Notes: generated from the letters alone by a model not told the origin. Shown: positions 16,501 through 25,210, numbered from the stretch's first letter. The stretch is DNA of 43,488 nucleotides from Bacteroidota bacterium (GCA_016124755.1 WGNA01000028.1:1-43488); one strand, 5' to 3'. Translations and numbers: made by a program.

Positions 16501-17072
16501 TGACTTTTCCCGGTTCCATCGATGTTCGTTAAATCGTGTCGCTGAATTTCGATGTAATAATCCTCACCAAATATTTCGAGCCATTCCTGAAAAACCTTTT
16601 CTGCTTCTTCTTCTGATTTATGAAGAATTGCCTGAGGAACTTCCGCTCCGATGCAACAGGTGGTGGCGATAATTCCTTCTTTGTGTTTTTTGATTAATTC
16701 TTTGTCGATACGTGGATATTTCCCGTACAGACCTTCCATAAATCCGAGTGAACACAGCTTCGATAAATTCTGATATCCTTCCTGATTTTTGGCCAGCATG
16801 AGCTGATGCCGCCGCACATCTTTCCCGCCTCCGACAAAAGACCGGATGTGACGATCTTCAACTACATAAAATTCACATCCAACAACCGGAATAACACCTT
16901 GTTTTTCGGCTTCCACCACAAATTTGAAAACCCCGAACATGTTTCCGTGGTCGGTTAGTGCCACAGCCCGCATGCCGTCTTCTTTCGCTTTTCCGATCAT
17001 TCCGGGAATGCTCGCAGCCCCGTCGAGAAGTGAAAACTGTGAGTGGCAATGAAGATGAGAAAACTGAGGCAT
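13527..17072 (-). CDS. dnaE: DNA polymerase III subunit alpha
   Basis: An 1181-residue replicative polymerase of the DnaE1 type. It opens with the PHP domain (FSHLHCHSQFSLLDGAA and ALTDHGNMFGVF). The polymerase palm carries DIDIDFDD near residues 411-418, and GRGSAAGS and a fingers segment AYAFNKSHATCYS follow family order. A helix-hairpin-helix region (IRVGMAAIKGVGEAAAEEI) and an OB-fold domain (VKVAGIVTSHQNRMSKNGKPFSIFVLED, about 1010-1040) occupy the C-terminal third. The length is close to that of E. coli DnaE. It stands as a single gene, with 149 bases to uspA downstream and a divergent membrane protein gene upstream. Confidence 0.98.
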   Translation of the reverse strand: MPQFSHLHCHSQFSLLDGAASIPGMIGKAKEDGMRAVALTDHGNMFGVFKFVVEAEKQGVIPVVGCEFYVVEDRHIRSFVGGGKDVRRHQLMLAKNQEGYQNLSKLCSLGFMEGLYGKYPRIDKELIKKHKEGIIATTCCIGAEVPQAILHKSEEEAEKVFQEWLEIFGEDYYIEIQRHDLTNIDGTGKSQEDVNQVLLKWSKKYNVPVIATNDSHYVNEDDFNAHDILLCINTGDLQSTPVGDGKNFRFGFPNSQFYFKTQEEMLQKFKDVPEALDNTNLIIDKITPPQLKRDVLLPHFVLPPGFTDQNEYLRHLTYEGARKRYGEITETIRERLDFELATIANTGYPGYFLIVQDFTTAARNLGVSVGPGRGSAAGSAVAYCIGITNVDPIKYDLLFERFLNPERVSLPDIDIDFDDIGRGKVIDYVIDKYGRNNVAQIITYGSMAAKSSIRDVGRVLNLPLPQVDRIAKMVPDISLNKIFHEDVKVLKSKLNPDQMMSVEELRKIADHDDLEGQVLKEATMLEGSVRNTGIHACGVIITPEEITNLIPVTTARDSDLLVTQFDNSVVESAGLLKMDFLGLRTLSIIKDAVEQVKQRHGIELIVDDIPLDDELTFELFQRGSTVGIFQFESEGMQKNLRQLKPTKFEDLIAMNALYRPGPMEYIPNFINRKHGREEIVYDDPEMKDNLEETYGITVYQEQVMLLSQKLAGFTKGQADTLRKAMGKKNRELLDKLKPMFIEQSTERNHDPKVMEKVWKDWEAFAAYAFNKSHATCYSVVAFHTAYLKAHYPAEFMSAVLTHHMSDIKKLGIFMEECRNMKLEVLSPDVNESLLSFSVNAEGKIRVGMAAIKGVGEAAAEEIVLNRQENGPYASLFDLTKRVNLRTVNKKSLEALALAGAFDHMTEGNRRVLLEKPEEEPLGMNGIELALRFGNEYQAGQQAAQASLFGEGSGVTLSEPRLPKVEPWSKMERLNREKQVIGMYISGHPLDAYSHDIRLFCTLNFSDLGEINSAKNQKVKVAGIVTSHQNRMSKNGKPFSIFVLEDFSGSFEFALFGDEYAKFNGYIRPNAMLFITGLIQEKYYDKTQKEFKIQAVDYLQDVREKYLEKITLKFYLEQLNDDVVDRITELTKRDGGNVLLKLQISDPSDKYAIDMFSSGYRISADNDWFKTLDELDIRYSVN

Positions 17073-17157
17073 ATCGGGAGTTTAGCGGCGTAAAAAACAG
17101 ATGTTCGAAGGTAGCAAAGACCTCAGAAAAAATTAAAATTCTTGATAAAGTGTTGAT

Positions 17158-18132
17158 TTGTTTTCTTTGCCCAAAACTCTCTCCGGCTTGAAGAAATTCA
17201 TTGGTTATATCCTCCGCTTTATAAAGGAAGAACTCAATCCGAAATACCTTCTTTTCCTGATCTGTTATCTGTCATTAGGAATTTATCTGGCGTACCACAA
17301 CGACTGGTATCGCATACAGCGCGAAGAGTTCTACGACTCATGGAAAAGCCTTTGGTTTCATTGTGGGCTCTTTTCAATTTCCTTTGGTGGTGCATGGCTG
17401 GGTTACATGTTCTATTATAAAAGATGGGATCTCCTAAAAAACTGGAAATTCCTGCTGCTCTTCTTCATTTCTATTTTTATTTTTTCGTTCCGGATGGGCT
17501 CCGGAATCTGGCTCGGTGACTTCTGTTTCAACTTGGTTAAATCCACAAAGTATCCGTATTACTGGCTTCGGATTGTGAGTGATTTAGCACGGTATTCTCT
17601 AATCATGATCCCCGTAACTATTATTTGGTGGATCGAACGCTCATCTCCCACTCCTTATGGATTTACGGTTAAAAACATGAACCTGAAACCGTATTTCGGA
17701 ATGGTGTTAATCATGATTCCGGTTGTGATATTATTTGGTTTAACAGATCACTTCGGAGCCACATATCCAAGAGCAGGAAAAGGCGGACTCACCTACTTCG
17801 ACATCAACGTGGCTGCCGATCGCATCTATTTTATATTTTTTGAATTTATCTACGGTGTTGACTTCATCAGTATTGAATATTTCTTCCGGGGATTTTTGGT
17901 GATTGCCTTCGCACGTTTTGTTGGCGCAGGAGCTGTTTTGCCGATGGCTTCGTTTTATGTCTTTATACATTTTGGTAAACCGTACGTCGAAACCATCAGT
18001 TCCTTTTTCGGCGGAAGTTTATTGGGGATATTATCTTTTTACAGCCGAAGCATCTGGGGCGGAATTATCGTTCATGTGGGAATTGCCTGGCTGATGGAAC
18101 TCGGTGCTTTTATCGGAAAAATTAAATCATGA
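17158..18132 (+). CDS. CPBP family intramembrane metalloprotease homologue
   Basis: About 324 residues with some eight hydrophobic segments. The CPBP (CAAX protease/Abi) core is at the C-terminal end: SIEYFFRGFLV (motif 1, near residue 240), ASFYVFIHFGKP (motif 2 with His) and GGIIVHVGIAWLMEL (motif 3 with His). Motif 1 normally reads EExxxR; here the first Glu is Ile, leaving ExxxR. The other motif residues are kept, so activity is plausible but not certain. The start appears to be TTG at 17158, since no ATG or GTG lies near; other TTG codons at 17167 and 17188 are possible. The stop overlaps the recG ATG as ATGA. Confidence 0.8.
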   Translation: MFSLPKTLSGLKKFIGYILRFIKEELNPKYLLFLICYLSLGIYLAYHNDWYRIQREEFYDSWKSLWFHCGLFSISFGGAWLGYMFYYKRWDLLKNWKFLLLFFISIFIFSFRMGSGIWLGDFCFNLVKSTKYPYYWLRIVSDLARYSLIMIPVTIIWWIERSSPTPYGFTVKNMNLKPYFGMVLIMIPVVILFGLTDHFGATYPRAGKGGLTYFDINVAADRIYFIFFEFIYGVDFISIEYFFRGFLVIAFARFVGAGAVLPMASFYVFIHFGKPYVETISSFFGGSLLGILSFYSRSIWGGIIVHVGIAWLMELGAFIGKIKS

Positions 18133-20219
18133 CCAGCTTCGCCGACACACCGATTGGATATCTGAAAGGTGTCGGTCCTCAACGGGCGGAATTGCTTCAA
18201 TCCGAACTGAGTGTTTTTACCATCATGGATTTTCTCCAGCATTTTCCGTTTCGGTATGTCGACAGAACCCACATTTACAAAGTCTCTGAACTCACAGAAG
18301 ATCTGCCGTATGTTCAGTTAAAAGGTACAATCTCTGACCTCAGAGAAATCGGAAAACCCCGACAGAAGCGGCTTACGGGAAAATTCTCAGACGGAACCGG
18401 AACCATCGAACTCGTGTGGTTTAAAGGCGTTTCGTGGATTAAATCCAACATTAAACCGGGAACAACCTACATGCTTTTTGGGAAACCATCCGCCTTTAAT
18501 AAAACCCTGAACATCGCTCACCCTGAATTGGATTCGGAAGAAAATCTTTTGTCTCAACCGAGGTTTCAGGCGGTCTATCCTTCAACGGATAAACTGCGAA
18601 CAAAAAAATTAGATAACCGGGTTATACGCTCGCTGATGATGAATGTGTTTCAGCATCCTTCATTTGAGATTCGGGAATATTTAGCAGAGGAAATACTGAA
18701 GCGATTTGATTTAATTCCCCGTGATCTTGCTTTTAAATGGATTCATTTTCCATCGAATCCGGAGGAAATGAATGCCGCACAAAAACGATTGAAGTTCGAC
18801 GAGTTCTTTTTGCTTCAGATTTCTATCATCAGACTAAAACTAAAAAGATCAGAGCTTCCGGGAATTATCTTTTCTAAAGTCGGAGATAAGTTCAATCAGT
18901 TTTACCAACAGAAAATGGAGTTCGAATTAACCGAAGCTCAAAAACGAGTGATCCGGGAAATACGAATGGATATGGGTTCAGGACGACAGATGAATCGATT
19001 GCTGCAGGGAGACGTTGGCAGTGGAAAAAGCATCGTTGCCATTCTGTGTATTCTCATCGCAATCGACAATGGTTATCAGGCTTCCTTAATGGCTCCGACC
19101 GAAATTCTGGCTGCCCAGCATTTTACCGGTTTTGTGGATGCACTTCATGAAATCGGGGTACGAACCGCTTTATTAACAGGAAGTACAAAAACCGCCGAGC
19201 GAAGGGATATTCTCGCCACTCTTGAAAATGGCGACATTGACTTACTGATCGGTACACATGCATTAATTGAAGATCCTGTAAAGTTCCGGAATCAGGGTTT
19301 GGTGATAATTGATGAACAGCACCGCTTCGGGGTTGCGCAGCGGGCTACACTCTGGTCGAAGTCGAATCATCCTCCGCATGTTTTGGTGATGACCGCAACA
19401 CCAATTCCGAGAACGCTTGCGATGACGGTGTATGGCGACCTCGACGTTTCGCGCATAGATGAACTACCTGGCGGACGAAAACCCATTATAACAGCACATC
19501 GACGGGAGAGTCACCGATTGCGGGTTCGCGGTTTTATGAAAGAACAAATCGATCTGGGCCGGCAGGTGTATGTGGTATTCCCGCTCATTGAAGAATCCGA
19601 AACGCTCGATTATAAAAACCTGAATGAAGGATTTGATCACATTGTTCAGTTTTTTCTGAGACCGCAATATCAGGTTGACATGCTTCATGGACGGATGAAA
19701 CCGGCAGATAAAGACGAGGCGATGCGCAGATTTAAAGAAGGTATAACCGACATTTTAGTTTCCACCACAGTGATTGAAGTGGGGATTAATGTGCCGAACG
19801 CAACGGTAATGGTGATCGAAAGCGCGGAAAAATTTGGTCTCGCACAATTGCATCAGCTTCGCGGCCGGGTTGGCAGAGGATCGGAACAATCGTATTGCAT
19901 TCTGATGTCGGGGAATAAACTCACGCAGGTTGCCCGGGAAAGATTACAGGCCATGGTTCAGACAACCGACGGATTTGAAATTGCCGAATTCGATTTAAAG
20001 CTGAGAGGTCCGGGCGATATTGAAGGAACCCGGCAAAGTGGTCTTGTTAATCTTAAACTTGCATCCATTACAAAAGACGAAGGCATTTTAAAAGCAGCCC
20101 GGGTTGCCGCGATTGAACTTTTAGAAAAAGATCCGGAACTGAGTAAAACAGAACACCAGCCTTTGGTTCAACAACTTAGAGCGAATAAGGGTTATCGGGA
20201 TTGGTCGAGAGTTTCATGA
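18129..20219 (+). CDS. recG: ATP-dependent DNA helicase RecG
   Basis: A 696-residue helicase that remodels stalled replication forks and branched DNA. The N-terminal wedge/OB domain spans about residues 1-240 (IGYLKGVGPQRAELL; KGTISDLREIGK). Walker A GDVGSGKS is near 297-304, the DEQH box (VIIDEQHRFG) near 395, and motif III VMTATPIPRTLAM near 420. Motif VI reads QLRGRVGRGSEQSYC. The C-terminal TRG-type region follows (FDLKLRGPGDIEGTRQSG). Its ATG overlaps the preceding stop by four bases, so the two genes are translationally coupled. Confidence 0.98.
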   Translation: MTSFADTPIGYLKGVGPQRAELLQSELSVFTIMDFLQHFPFRYVDRTHIYKVSELTEDLPYVQLKGTISDLREIGKPRQKRLTGKFSDGTGTIELVWFKGVSWIKSNIKPGTTYMLFGKPSAFNKTLNIAHPELDSEENLLSQPRFQAVYPSTDKLRTKKLDNRVIRSLMMNVFQHPSFEIREYLAEEILKRFDLIPRDLAFKWIHFPSNPEEMNAAQKRLKFDEFFLLQISIIRLKLKRSELPGIIFSKVGDKFNQFYQQKMEFELTEAQKRVIREIRMDMGSGRQMNRLLQGDVGSGKSIVAILCILIAIDNGYQASLMAPTEILAAQHFTGFVDALHEIGVRTALLTGSTKTAERRDILATLENGDIDLLIGTHALIEDPVKFRNQGLVIIDEQHRFGVAQRATLWSKSNHPPHVLVMTATPIPRTLAMTVYGDLDVSRIDELPGGRKPIITAHRRESHRLRVRGFMKEQIDLGRQVYVVFPLIEESETLDYKNLNEGFDHIVQFFLRPQYQVDMLHGRMKPADKDEAMRRFKEGITDILVSTTVIEVGINVPNATVMVIESAEKFGLAQLHQLRGRVGRGSEQSYCILMSGNKLTQVARERLQAMVQTTDGFEIAEFDLKLRGPGDIEGTRQSGLVNLKLASITKDEGILKAARVAAIELLEKDPELSKTEHQPLVQQLRANKGYRDWSRVS

Positions 20220-20234
20220 ACGAAAGAAAGGTAC

Positions 20235-20263
20235 TTGCTAATCATGATTTCTTTCTTATTTTG
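20235..20263 (+). promoter_or_regulatory. Candidate promoter for the cytochrome c gene
   Basis: TTG at 20235-20237 and TTATTTTG at 20256-20263 lie 18 bases apart, close to the Bacteroidota -33 TTTG / -7 TANNTTTG pattern with one mismatch in the -7 element. It lies 20 bases upstream of the ATG at 20284. Confidence 0.4.
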
Positions 20264-20283
20264 GTGTTCCCAAAAACAATGAA

Positions 20284-21237
20284 ATGAAACGCTTTCTCAA
20301 AATCTTAGGCATCATAATCGGTGTCGTTGTCTTAATTTTTGTCGGCTTTGCCCTCTTCATTAATTTTAAACCACCCACTCAATATAAAAATGAGGCGCGG
20401 GATTTAACCATCACTCCCGACAGTGCTAAAGTTGCCGAAGGTGCCAGAATAGCATCGCTGCTTTGTAAATCCTGTCACATGTCGGAAGACGGAAAACTCG
20501 GTGGAGGTTTTATGCCGGATACCAAGGTGTTCGGAAAAATTTATGCTCCGAATATCACGCACAGCGACAAAGCCAGAATTCATGGTTATACGGATGGTCA
20601 ATTGGTTTATTTATTCAGAACAGGAATTAAAAAAGATGGTTATTACGCACCGCCATGGATGCCGAAATTTCCATTAATGAGCGATCACGATATCGAATGT
20701 ATTGTGGCTTTTCTTCGTTCAGATCATCCGATGGTGCAGCCGTCTGATTTGGTGCAGCCGGCTCCTGAACCCAGCTTTTTAGCCAAAGCCCTTTTGTTTG
20801 GTGTTTTCAAACCACTCCCGTATCCGGAACAACCGATTCCGGAACCTGATACCACAAACAAAGTCGAATTCGGAAAATATCTCGCAACGGCAAAATTCGA
20901 TTGTTATTCGTGCCACAGTGCCGATTTCGCAACCAACAACGAAATGGAGCCTTCCAAATCGATCGGATTTTTCGGTGGTGGAAATAAATTGCTGAACAGA
21001 GAAGGGAAACAAATGCTATCGGCCAACATTACCATGGATGCAGAAACAGGCATCGGAAACTGGACCGAAGCACAATTTATCAAATGTGTAAAATACGGCG
21101 AACGTCCTTCCGGAGTTGCCACCCGATATCCAATGGAACCCTGGTCGAATCTCACTGATGAAGAGGTTTCGGCGATCTGGGCATATCTTCAAACTGTTCC
21201 TAAGATCAGCTATAAAGTTGTGCTTCCCGAAAGCTGA
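20284..21237 (+). CDS. Membrane-anchored dihaem cytochrome c
   Basis: A 317-residue protein with a single N-terminal membrane segment (FLKILGIIIGVVVLIFVGFALFI, residues 4-27) and a periplasmic part carrying two c-type haem motifs: CKSCH at 61-65 and CYSCH at 207-211. Possible Met ligands follow each (GGFMPD and YPMEPW). Two cytochrome c folds in tandem suggest an electron-transfer partner for an oxidase or dehydrogenase in the periplasm. No oxidase gene adjoins it here. A strong terminator directly follows, and a candidate promoter precedes, so it is probably its own transcription unit. Confidence 0.92.
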   Translation: MKRFLKILGIIIGVVVLIFVGFALFINFKPPTQYKNEARDLTITPDSAKVAEGARIASLLCKSCHMSEDGKLGGGFMPDTKVFGKIYAPNITHSDKARIHGYTDGQLVYLFRTGIKKDGYYAPPWMPKFPLMSDHDIECIVAFLRSDHPMVQPSDLVQPAPEPSFLAKALLFGVFKPLPYPEQPIPEPDTTNKVEFGKYLATAKFDCYSCHSADFATNNEMEPSKSIGFFGGGNKLLNREGKQMLSANITMDAETGIGNWTEAQFIKCVKYGERPSGVATRYPMEPWSNLTDEEVSAIWAYLQTVPKISYKVVLPES

Positions 21238-21259
21238 TTAATCCAAAAGATTTATTCCC

Positions 21260-21297
21260 GGGTGATCATCAAAACTGATCACCCTTTTTTTCTTTTT
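21260..21297 (+). terminator. Rho-independent terminator after cytochrome c gene
   Basis: GGGTGATCA (21260-21268) pairs perfectly with TGATCACCC (21276-21284) around a 7-base loop, followed by TTTTTTTCTTTTT. It is a textbook plus-strand terminator 22 bases after the stop codon. Confidence 0.95.
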
Positions 21298-21342
21298 AAT
21301 CGAAACCCGAAGGTTTGCATCCTCAGCGTCGGTTGCGATTTC

Positions 21343-21350
21343 TATTTTTG
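21343..21350 (+). promoter_or_regulatory. TATTTTTG -7 element just before the permease start
   Basis: TATTTTTG matches TANNTTTG exactly and lies five bases before the TTG that begins the permease frame. A TTTG at 21314-21317 is 25 bases upstream, longer than the usual spacing of about 18-20. The same TATTTTTGAGCG string occurs at 33527-33538 upstream of the APC permease. Confidence 0.45.
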
Positions 21351-21355
21351 AGCGC

Positions 21356-22594
21356 TTGGAATTGCTCAGGGAAATTTATATAACCCTTCGGAGAAATCCT
21401 CTTCGAACCTTGCTCACCTCATTTGGTGTGAGTTGGGGAATTTTCATGCTCATTATTATTCTGGGTCTCGGCAAAGGACTTGAGAACGGTATTCAGAATC
21501 TTTTCGCCGGATTTTCAACCAACTCGATGTTTCTCTGGTCGCGCACAACAACGCTTCCGTACATGGGTTTCACCGAAGGTCGCCGTATTGAAATGGATAT
21601 TGAAGATGTAGATTACATTAAATCCAGAGTGGAAGGCATTAAAATTCTCGCTCCCAGAACTCAATTGGGCGGACACCGGGGAGGAAACAATGTAAATTAT
21701 AAAAACGAATCGGGTGCTTTTGGTATAAACGGCGACATCCCGGAGATAAAAGAAGTGTATCAATGGCTCATTCCGAAAGGTCGGTTCATAAGTGAAATGG
21801 ATCTGAAGGAAAGCCGGAAGGTATGCGTTATCGGGAACCGGGTTGTCGATATTCTATTTAAAAATATTAATCCGATCGGGGAGTACGTCGAAATTCAGGG
21901 GGTTTATTTTCAGGTGGTCGGAGTGTACAAAACACAATCAACCGGAGAGCGCGCCGAACGCGACGAACAAGCCATCGTAATTCCCTTCACCACGTATCAG
22001 AAAGCTTTTAACGGAGGAAATAAGGTGCAATGGTTTTCGATTGTTTGCGATGATAATTACCATGCCTCCGAAGTTGAAAAAGAAATCGTTGATGCATTAA
22101 AACTGAAGTATAAAATTCATCCGGATGATCCGCGTGCGTTCGGAAGTTTTAATGCCGAAGAACGATTCCGTCCGATGCAAATGACCTTTTTAACCGTTCG
22201 GGTAATTTCATGGTTTGTTGGAGTGATGACGCTTCTGGCCGGAGTTATTGGTGTGAGCAACATTATGCTGGTTACCGTAAAAGAACGAACAAAGGAAATC
22301 GGTATTCGACGAGCGATCGGTGCCAAGCCCGTTAACATAACGATCCAAATTGTTCTGGAATCGGTGATCATGACTTTCCTTGCGGGGTATGTCGGAATGA
22401 TGGCAGGCATCTGGTTAGTGGAAGGACTGGGTCATTCAGGCATGAACGGTCAGATGTTCAGAAATCCGGAAGTAGAAATTCCGGTAGCAGTAACCGCATT
22501 AGTCGTTTTAATTATTTCCGGTTGTCTTGCCGGTTGGTTACCTGCTCAACGGGCGATTCAGATTAAACCGGTCGATGCGTTACGCGCTGAGTAA
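21356..22594 (+). CDS. ABC transporter permease, MacB/FtsX type, without adjacent ATPase
   Basis: A 412-residue inner-membrane protein of the MacB type: one N-terminal membrane segment (LLTSFGVSWGIFMLIIILGLGKGLENG), a large periplasmic MacB_PCD domain (about residues 50-270) and three C-terminal segments of the FtsX domain (VRVISWFVGVMTLLAGVIGVSNIML, then TIQIVLESVIMTFLAGYVGMMAGI, then VAVTALVVLIISGCLAGWLPA). The signature VKERTKEIGIRRAIGA is intact. No ATG lies near the beginning; TTG at 21356 or 21362 gives the family N-terminus. These permeases need an ATPase (LolD/MacB type) and none is encoded beside it, so it must use one from elsewhere or a distant partner gene. Confidence 0.93.
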   Translation: MELLREIYITLRRNPLRTLLTSFGVSWGIFMLIIILGLGKGLENGIQNLFAGFSTNSMFLWSRTTTLPYMGFTEGRRIEMDIEDVDYIKSRVEGIKILAPRTQLGGHRGGNNVNYKNESGAFGINGDIPEIKEVYQWLIPKGRFISEMDLKESRKVCVIGNRVVDILFKNINPIGEYVEIQGVYFQVVGVYKTQSTGERAERDEQAIVIPFTTYQKAFNGGNKVQWFSIVCDDNYHASEVEKEIVDALKLKYKIHPDDPRAFGSFNAEERFRPMQMTFLTVRVISWFVGVMTLLAGVIGVSNIMLVTVKERTKEIGIRRAIGAKPVNITIQIVLESVIMTFLAGYVGMMAGIWLVEGLGHSGMNGQMFRNPEVEIPVAVTALVVLIISGCLAGWLPAQRAIQIKPVDALRAE

Positions 22595-22746
22595 AAGCTG
22601 CCTCAAAAAAGCCGTAAAACCTTTAGTCGAAAAAGATGTCGTTTTAAATTCGCACCTGTACCACCGCCAGTTTTAAGATGGTTTACGGTCTGCATAATCC
22701 GGCAAATGGTGCGTTATTTGTAAAATCCATCACCAGTAAAATCAGG

Positions 22747-24036
22747 ATGTCCGGATCAAAAATTCTCCTTTCGACACTATTGTTGCTAAGTCTCAGCAAC
22801 AGTTCAGTTTCAGCCAAACCAACCCTTCGATACGAAAACTATATTTACGACAGCCTGATAGAAACGGTGTTGTTATCTCAGAACATTGAAGTGTACACGC
22901 CGCTGGCCGTAATGACTCTCGGAACAACTTCTTCCCTCATTCTCAACTTCGACAAACTGATGGCGAGTAATGAATTTTACCAATACACCTTTGTTCACTG
23001 CACCTTCGACTGGAAACCCAGCACGCTTCAAAAAACAGAATATCTCGAAGGAAGTATGATGAGTGATATCCGTACTTATACTTATTCAACAAATTCATTT
23101 CAGCAATACGTGAACTACGAACTGGTATTTCCGGAAGAAGGAATGAAGCCGATTAAATCGGGGAATTATTTACTAAAGGTCTTTCGGAATTTTGATGAAG
23201 AAGACATTGTACTCACCCGGAGGTTTATGGTAGTTGAAGACAGAACTGATATTACCGGAAATGTAAAACCCGCCACACACGCAAAGGATCGCTTTTACAA
23301 ACAGGAAGTGGATTTTCAGGTGGATTATGAAAACTACCCGATTCAAAATCCTTTTACCGACGTAAATGCAGTAATTCTTCAGAACAATTCCTGGAACAAC
23401 GGCATTTACGGATTGAAACCTCTTTTTGTTAATAACAACAACCTGATCTTTAATTACGAAGACGAAAATCTATTCGACGGTACCAATGAATTCCGTTATT
23501 TCGATATCCGGTCGCTCCGTTTTATGGCCAGCAACGTCGAAGAAAAATTTAATACAGACACACTTATTAATGTGGTTTTAAAACCGGATGAGATTAGAGC
23601 TCACCTTTCTTACACCCAATTTATTGATTACAACGGTAAACGTGTAATCCAGAACACCGACGGTAAAAACGTTACCACCAACGGGGATTATGCAGTGGTT
23701 CATTTTACGCTGAAAAGCAGCAACCCTATTAAAGTCGGGGATGTTTATTTATATGGCGAACTCACCGATTGGCGACTTTCACCCAAATACAAAATGATGT
23801 ATTATCCGAAAATGGGTGCGTATTACCTCGAAACCAAACTAAAGCAGAGCTATTACAATTATCACTACGTGGTGCTTGACAGCCTGAACGGAAAGATGGA
23901 GTACGACTTTACAGAAGGAAATCATTTCGAAACCGAAAACGACTATACCATTCTCATTTACCATCACGATCTTTTTTATGGCTATGATCGGTTGATCGGA
24001 TTTAAAACAACTAATACGGCTAACATCCGGGAATAA
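22747..24036 (+). CDS. Type IX secretion system plug protein (DUF5103)
   Basis: 429 residues from the ATG at 22747, which gives a signal peptide (MSGSKILLSTLLLLSLSNSSVSA); a longer frame from the ATG at 22678 is possible but puts 23 residues ahead of the signal. The mature start YENYIYDSLIETVLLSQN and the block FDKLMASNEFYQYTFVHCTFDWKPSTLQKTEYLEG are characteristic of DUF5103. A member of this family was seen to plug the SprA translocon pore in Flavobacterium, so this protein is expected to seal the unused outer-membrane T9SS channel. That fits with T9SS cargo genes at 27408, 38717 and 43020. The C-terminal part (GDVYLYGELTDWRLSPKYKM) is beta-rich. Confidence 0.88.
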   Translation: MSGSKILLSTLLLLSLSNSSVSAKPTLRYENYIYDSLIETVLLSQNIEVYTPLAVMTLGTTSSLILNFDKLMASNEFYQYTFVHCTFDWKPSTLQKTEYLEGSMMSDIRTYTYSTNSFQQYVNYELVFPEEGMKPIKSGNYLLKVFRNFDEEDIVLTRRFMVVEDRTDITGNVKPATHAKDRFYKQEVDFQVDYENYPIQNPFTDVNAVILQNNSWNNGIYGLKPLFVNNNNLIFNYEDENLFDGTNEFRYFDIRSLRFMASNVEEKFNTDTLINVVLKPDEIRAHLSYTQFIDYNGKRVIQNTDGKNVTTNGDYAVVHFTLKSSNPIKVGDVYLYGELTDWRLSPKYKMMYYPKMGAYYLETKLKQSYYNYHYVVLDSLNGKMEYDFTEGNHFETENDYTILIYHHDLFYGYDRLIGFKTTNTANIRE

Positions 24037-24115
24037 ACTGCGGTTAATTTTTTTAAGCGTTTAGAAGCCATGGTTTGAGTTGGCACTCGGTTAATTTCGC
24101 GGGCAACCATCAACC

Positions 24116-25210
24116 ATGAAAGTTCCATTGTTTTATCAGCTTGCTCTGAGCATGATTCCGAATATTGGCGGCCACCTCGTACGTCAGTTACTTCAGCACT
24201 TCGGAGAAGTATCCAACATTTTAAATCAACCGGTTTCTAAACTCACCCGCGTTCCGGGAATCGGAGAACTGCGTGCGAAAGCTATTGCCGAATTCGATGA
24301 TTTTAATCGGGTGGAACGCGAGATGGAATTTATCTATAAAAACAACATTGAAACGAGCTTTTGTCTGGATGAGGATTTTCCCAAGAGGCTTTCGGCTATT
24401 CAGGATCAGCCATTGATTATTTTCCGAAAAGGGGAACACAACTTAGATGATTTTAAAATGATCGCGATTGTTGGAACACGAAAAAATTCGGAACACGGAA
24501 AGGAACTTTGTGAAAATTTTATTCGCGACCTCTCCCCGCTCGACTGCACAATTGTGAGCGGAATGGCTTACGGTATTGATGTAATCGCACACAAAGCTGC
24601 ACTCGAGAACAATTTAAAAACTGTGGGTGTAATGGCGCACGGCCTCGACGTTGTTTATCCTTCTGTTCACCGCAATCTGGCCAGACAGATGATGGAAACC
24701 GGGGCTTTGGTTACCGAGTTTCCCACCAAAACCAAACCGGATCGCGAGAATTTTCCTAAACGTAACCGAATTGTTGCCGGCCTGATCGATGCACTAATCG
24801 TTATTGAATCTCCAGCAAAAGGAGGATCGATGATCACAGCTAATCTCGCATTTAATTACGACCGGGAGGTTGCAGCTTTTCCGGGAAATGTTGAAGACGA
24901 ATTACACCGCGGATGTCACCAGCTTATCAAACAACAAAAAGCGCATCTCATTGAATCTGCGGAAGATCTGGTTCGCTTGATGGGTTGGGAACCATTGAAC
25001 GGAAATGCAGTTCAGAAAACACTTCTGCTCGATTTAAGTGAAAGTGAACTTTCCATTGTAAACCTTCTCAAAGAACACCACACCCTCAGCATCGACTCTC
25101 TTTTTAATTTAACTAATTTGAGTCAGGGTGAACTGGCACAGGTTCTTATCGGATTGGAATTTAAAGACCTTCTGCGAAATTTGCCGGGCAAAAACTATCA
25201 ATTGAAATGA
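24116..25210 (+). CDS. dprA: DNA-processing protein DprA
   Basis: A 364-residue protein that loads RecA on incoming single-stranded DNA in natural transformation. A helix-hairpin-helix SAM-like N-terminus is visible (ALSMIPNIGGHLVRQLL, VPGIGELRAKAI, residues 10-60). The Rossmann-like core follows (IAIVGTRKNSEHGKEL, VSGMAYGIDVIAHKAAL, VMAHGLDVVYPSVHRNLA, FPKRNRIVAGLIDALIVIESPAKGGSMITA). The C-terminal winged-helix region (SELSIVNLLKEHHTLSIDSLFNLTNLS, about 303-330) ends the protein. Its stop overlaps the next ATG as ATGA. Confidence 0.97.
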   Translation: MKVPLFYQLALSMIPNIGGHLVRQLLQHFGEVSNILNQPVSKLTRVPGIGELRAKAIAEFDDFNRVEREMEFIYKNNIETSFCLDEDFPKRLSAIQDQPLIIFRKGEHNLDDFKMIAIVGTRKNSEHGKELCENFIRDLSPLDCTIVSGMAYGIDVIAHKAALENNLKTVGVMAHGLDVVYPSVHRNLARQMMETGALVTEFPTKTKPDRENFPKRNRIVAGLIDALIVIESPAKGGSMITANLAFNYDREVAAFPGNVEDELHRGCHQLIKQQKAHLIESAEDLVRLMGWEPLNGNAVQKTLLLDLSESELSIVNLLKEHHTLSIDSLFNLTNLSQGELAQVLIGLEFKDLLRNLPGKNYQLK

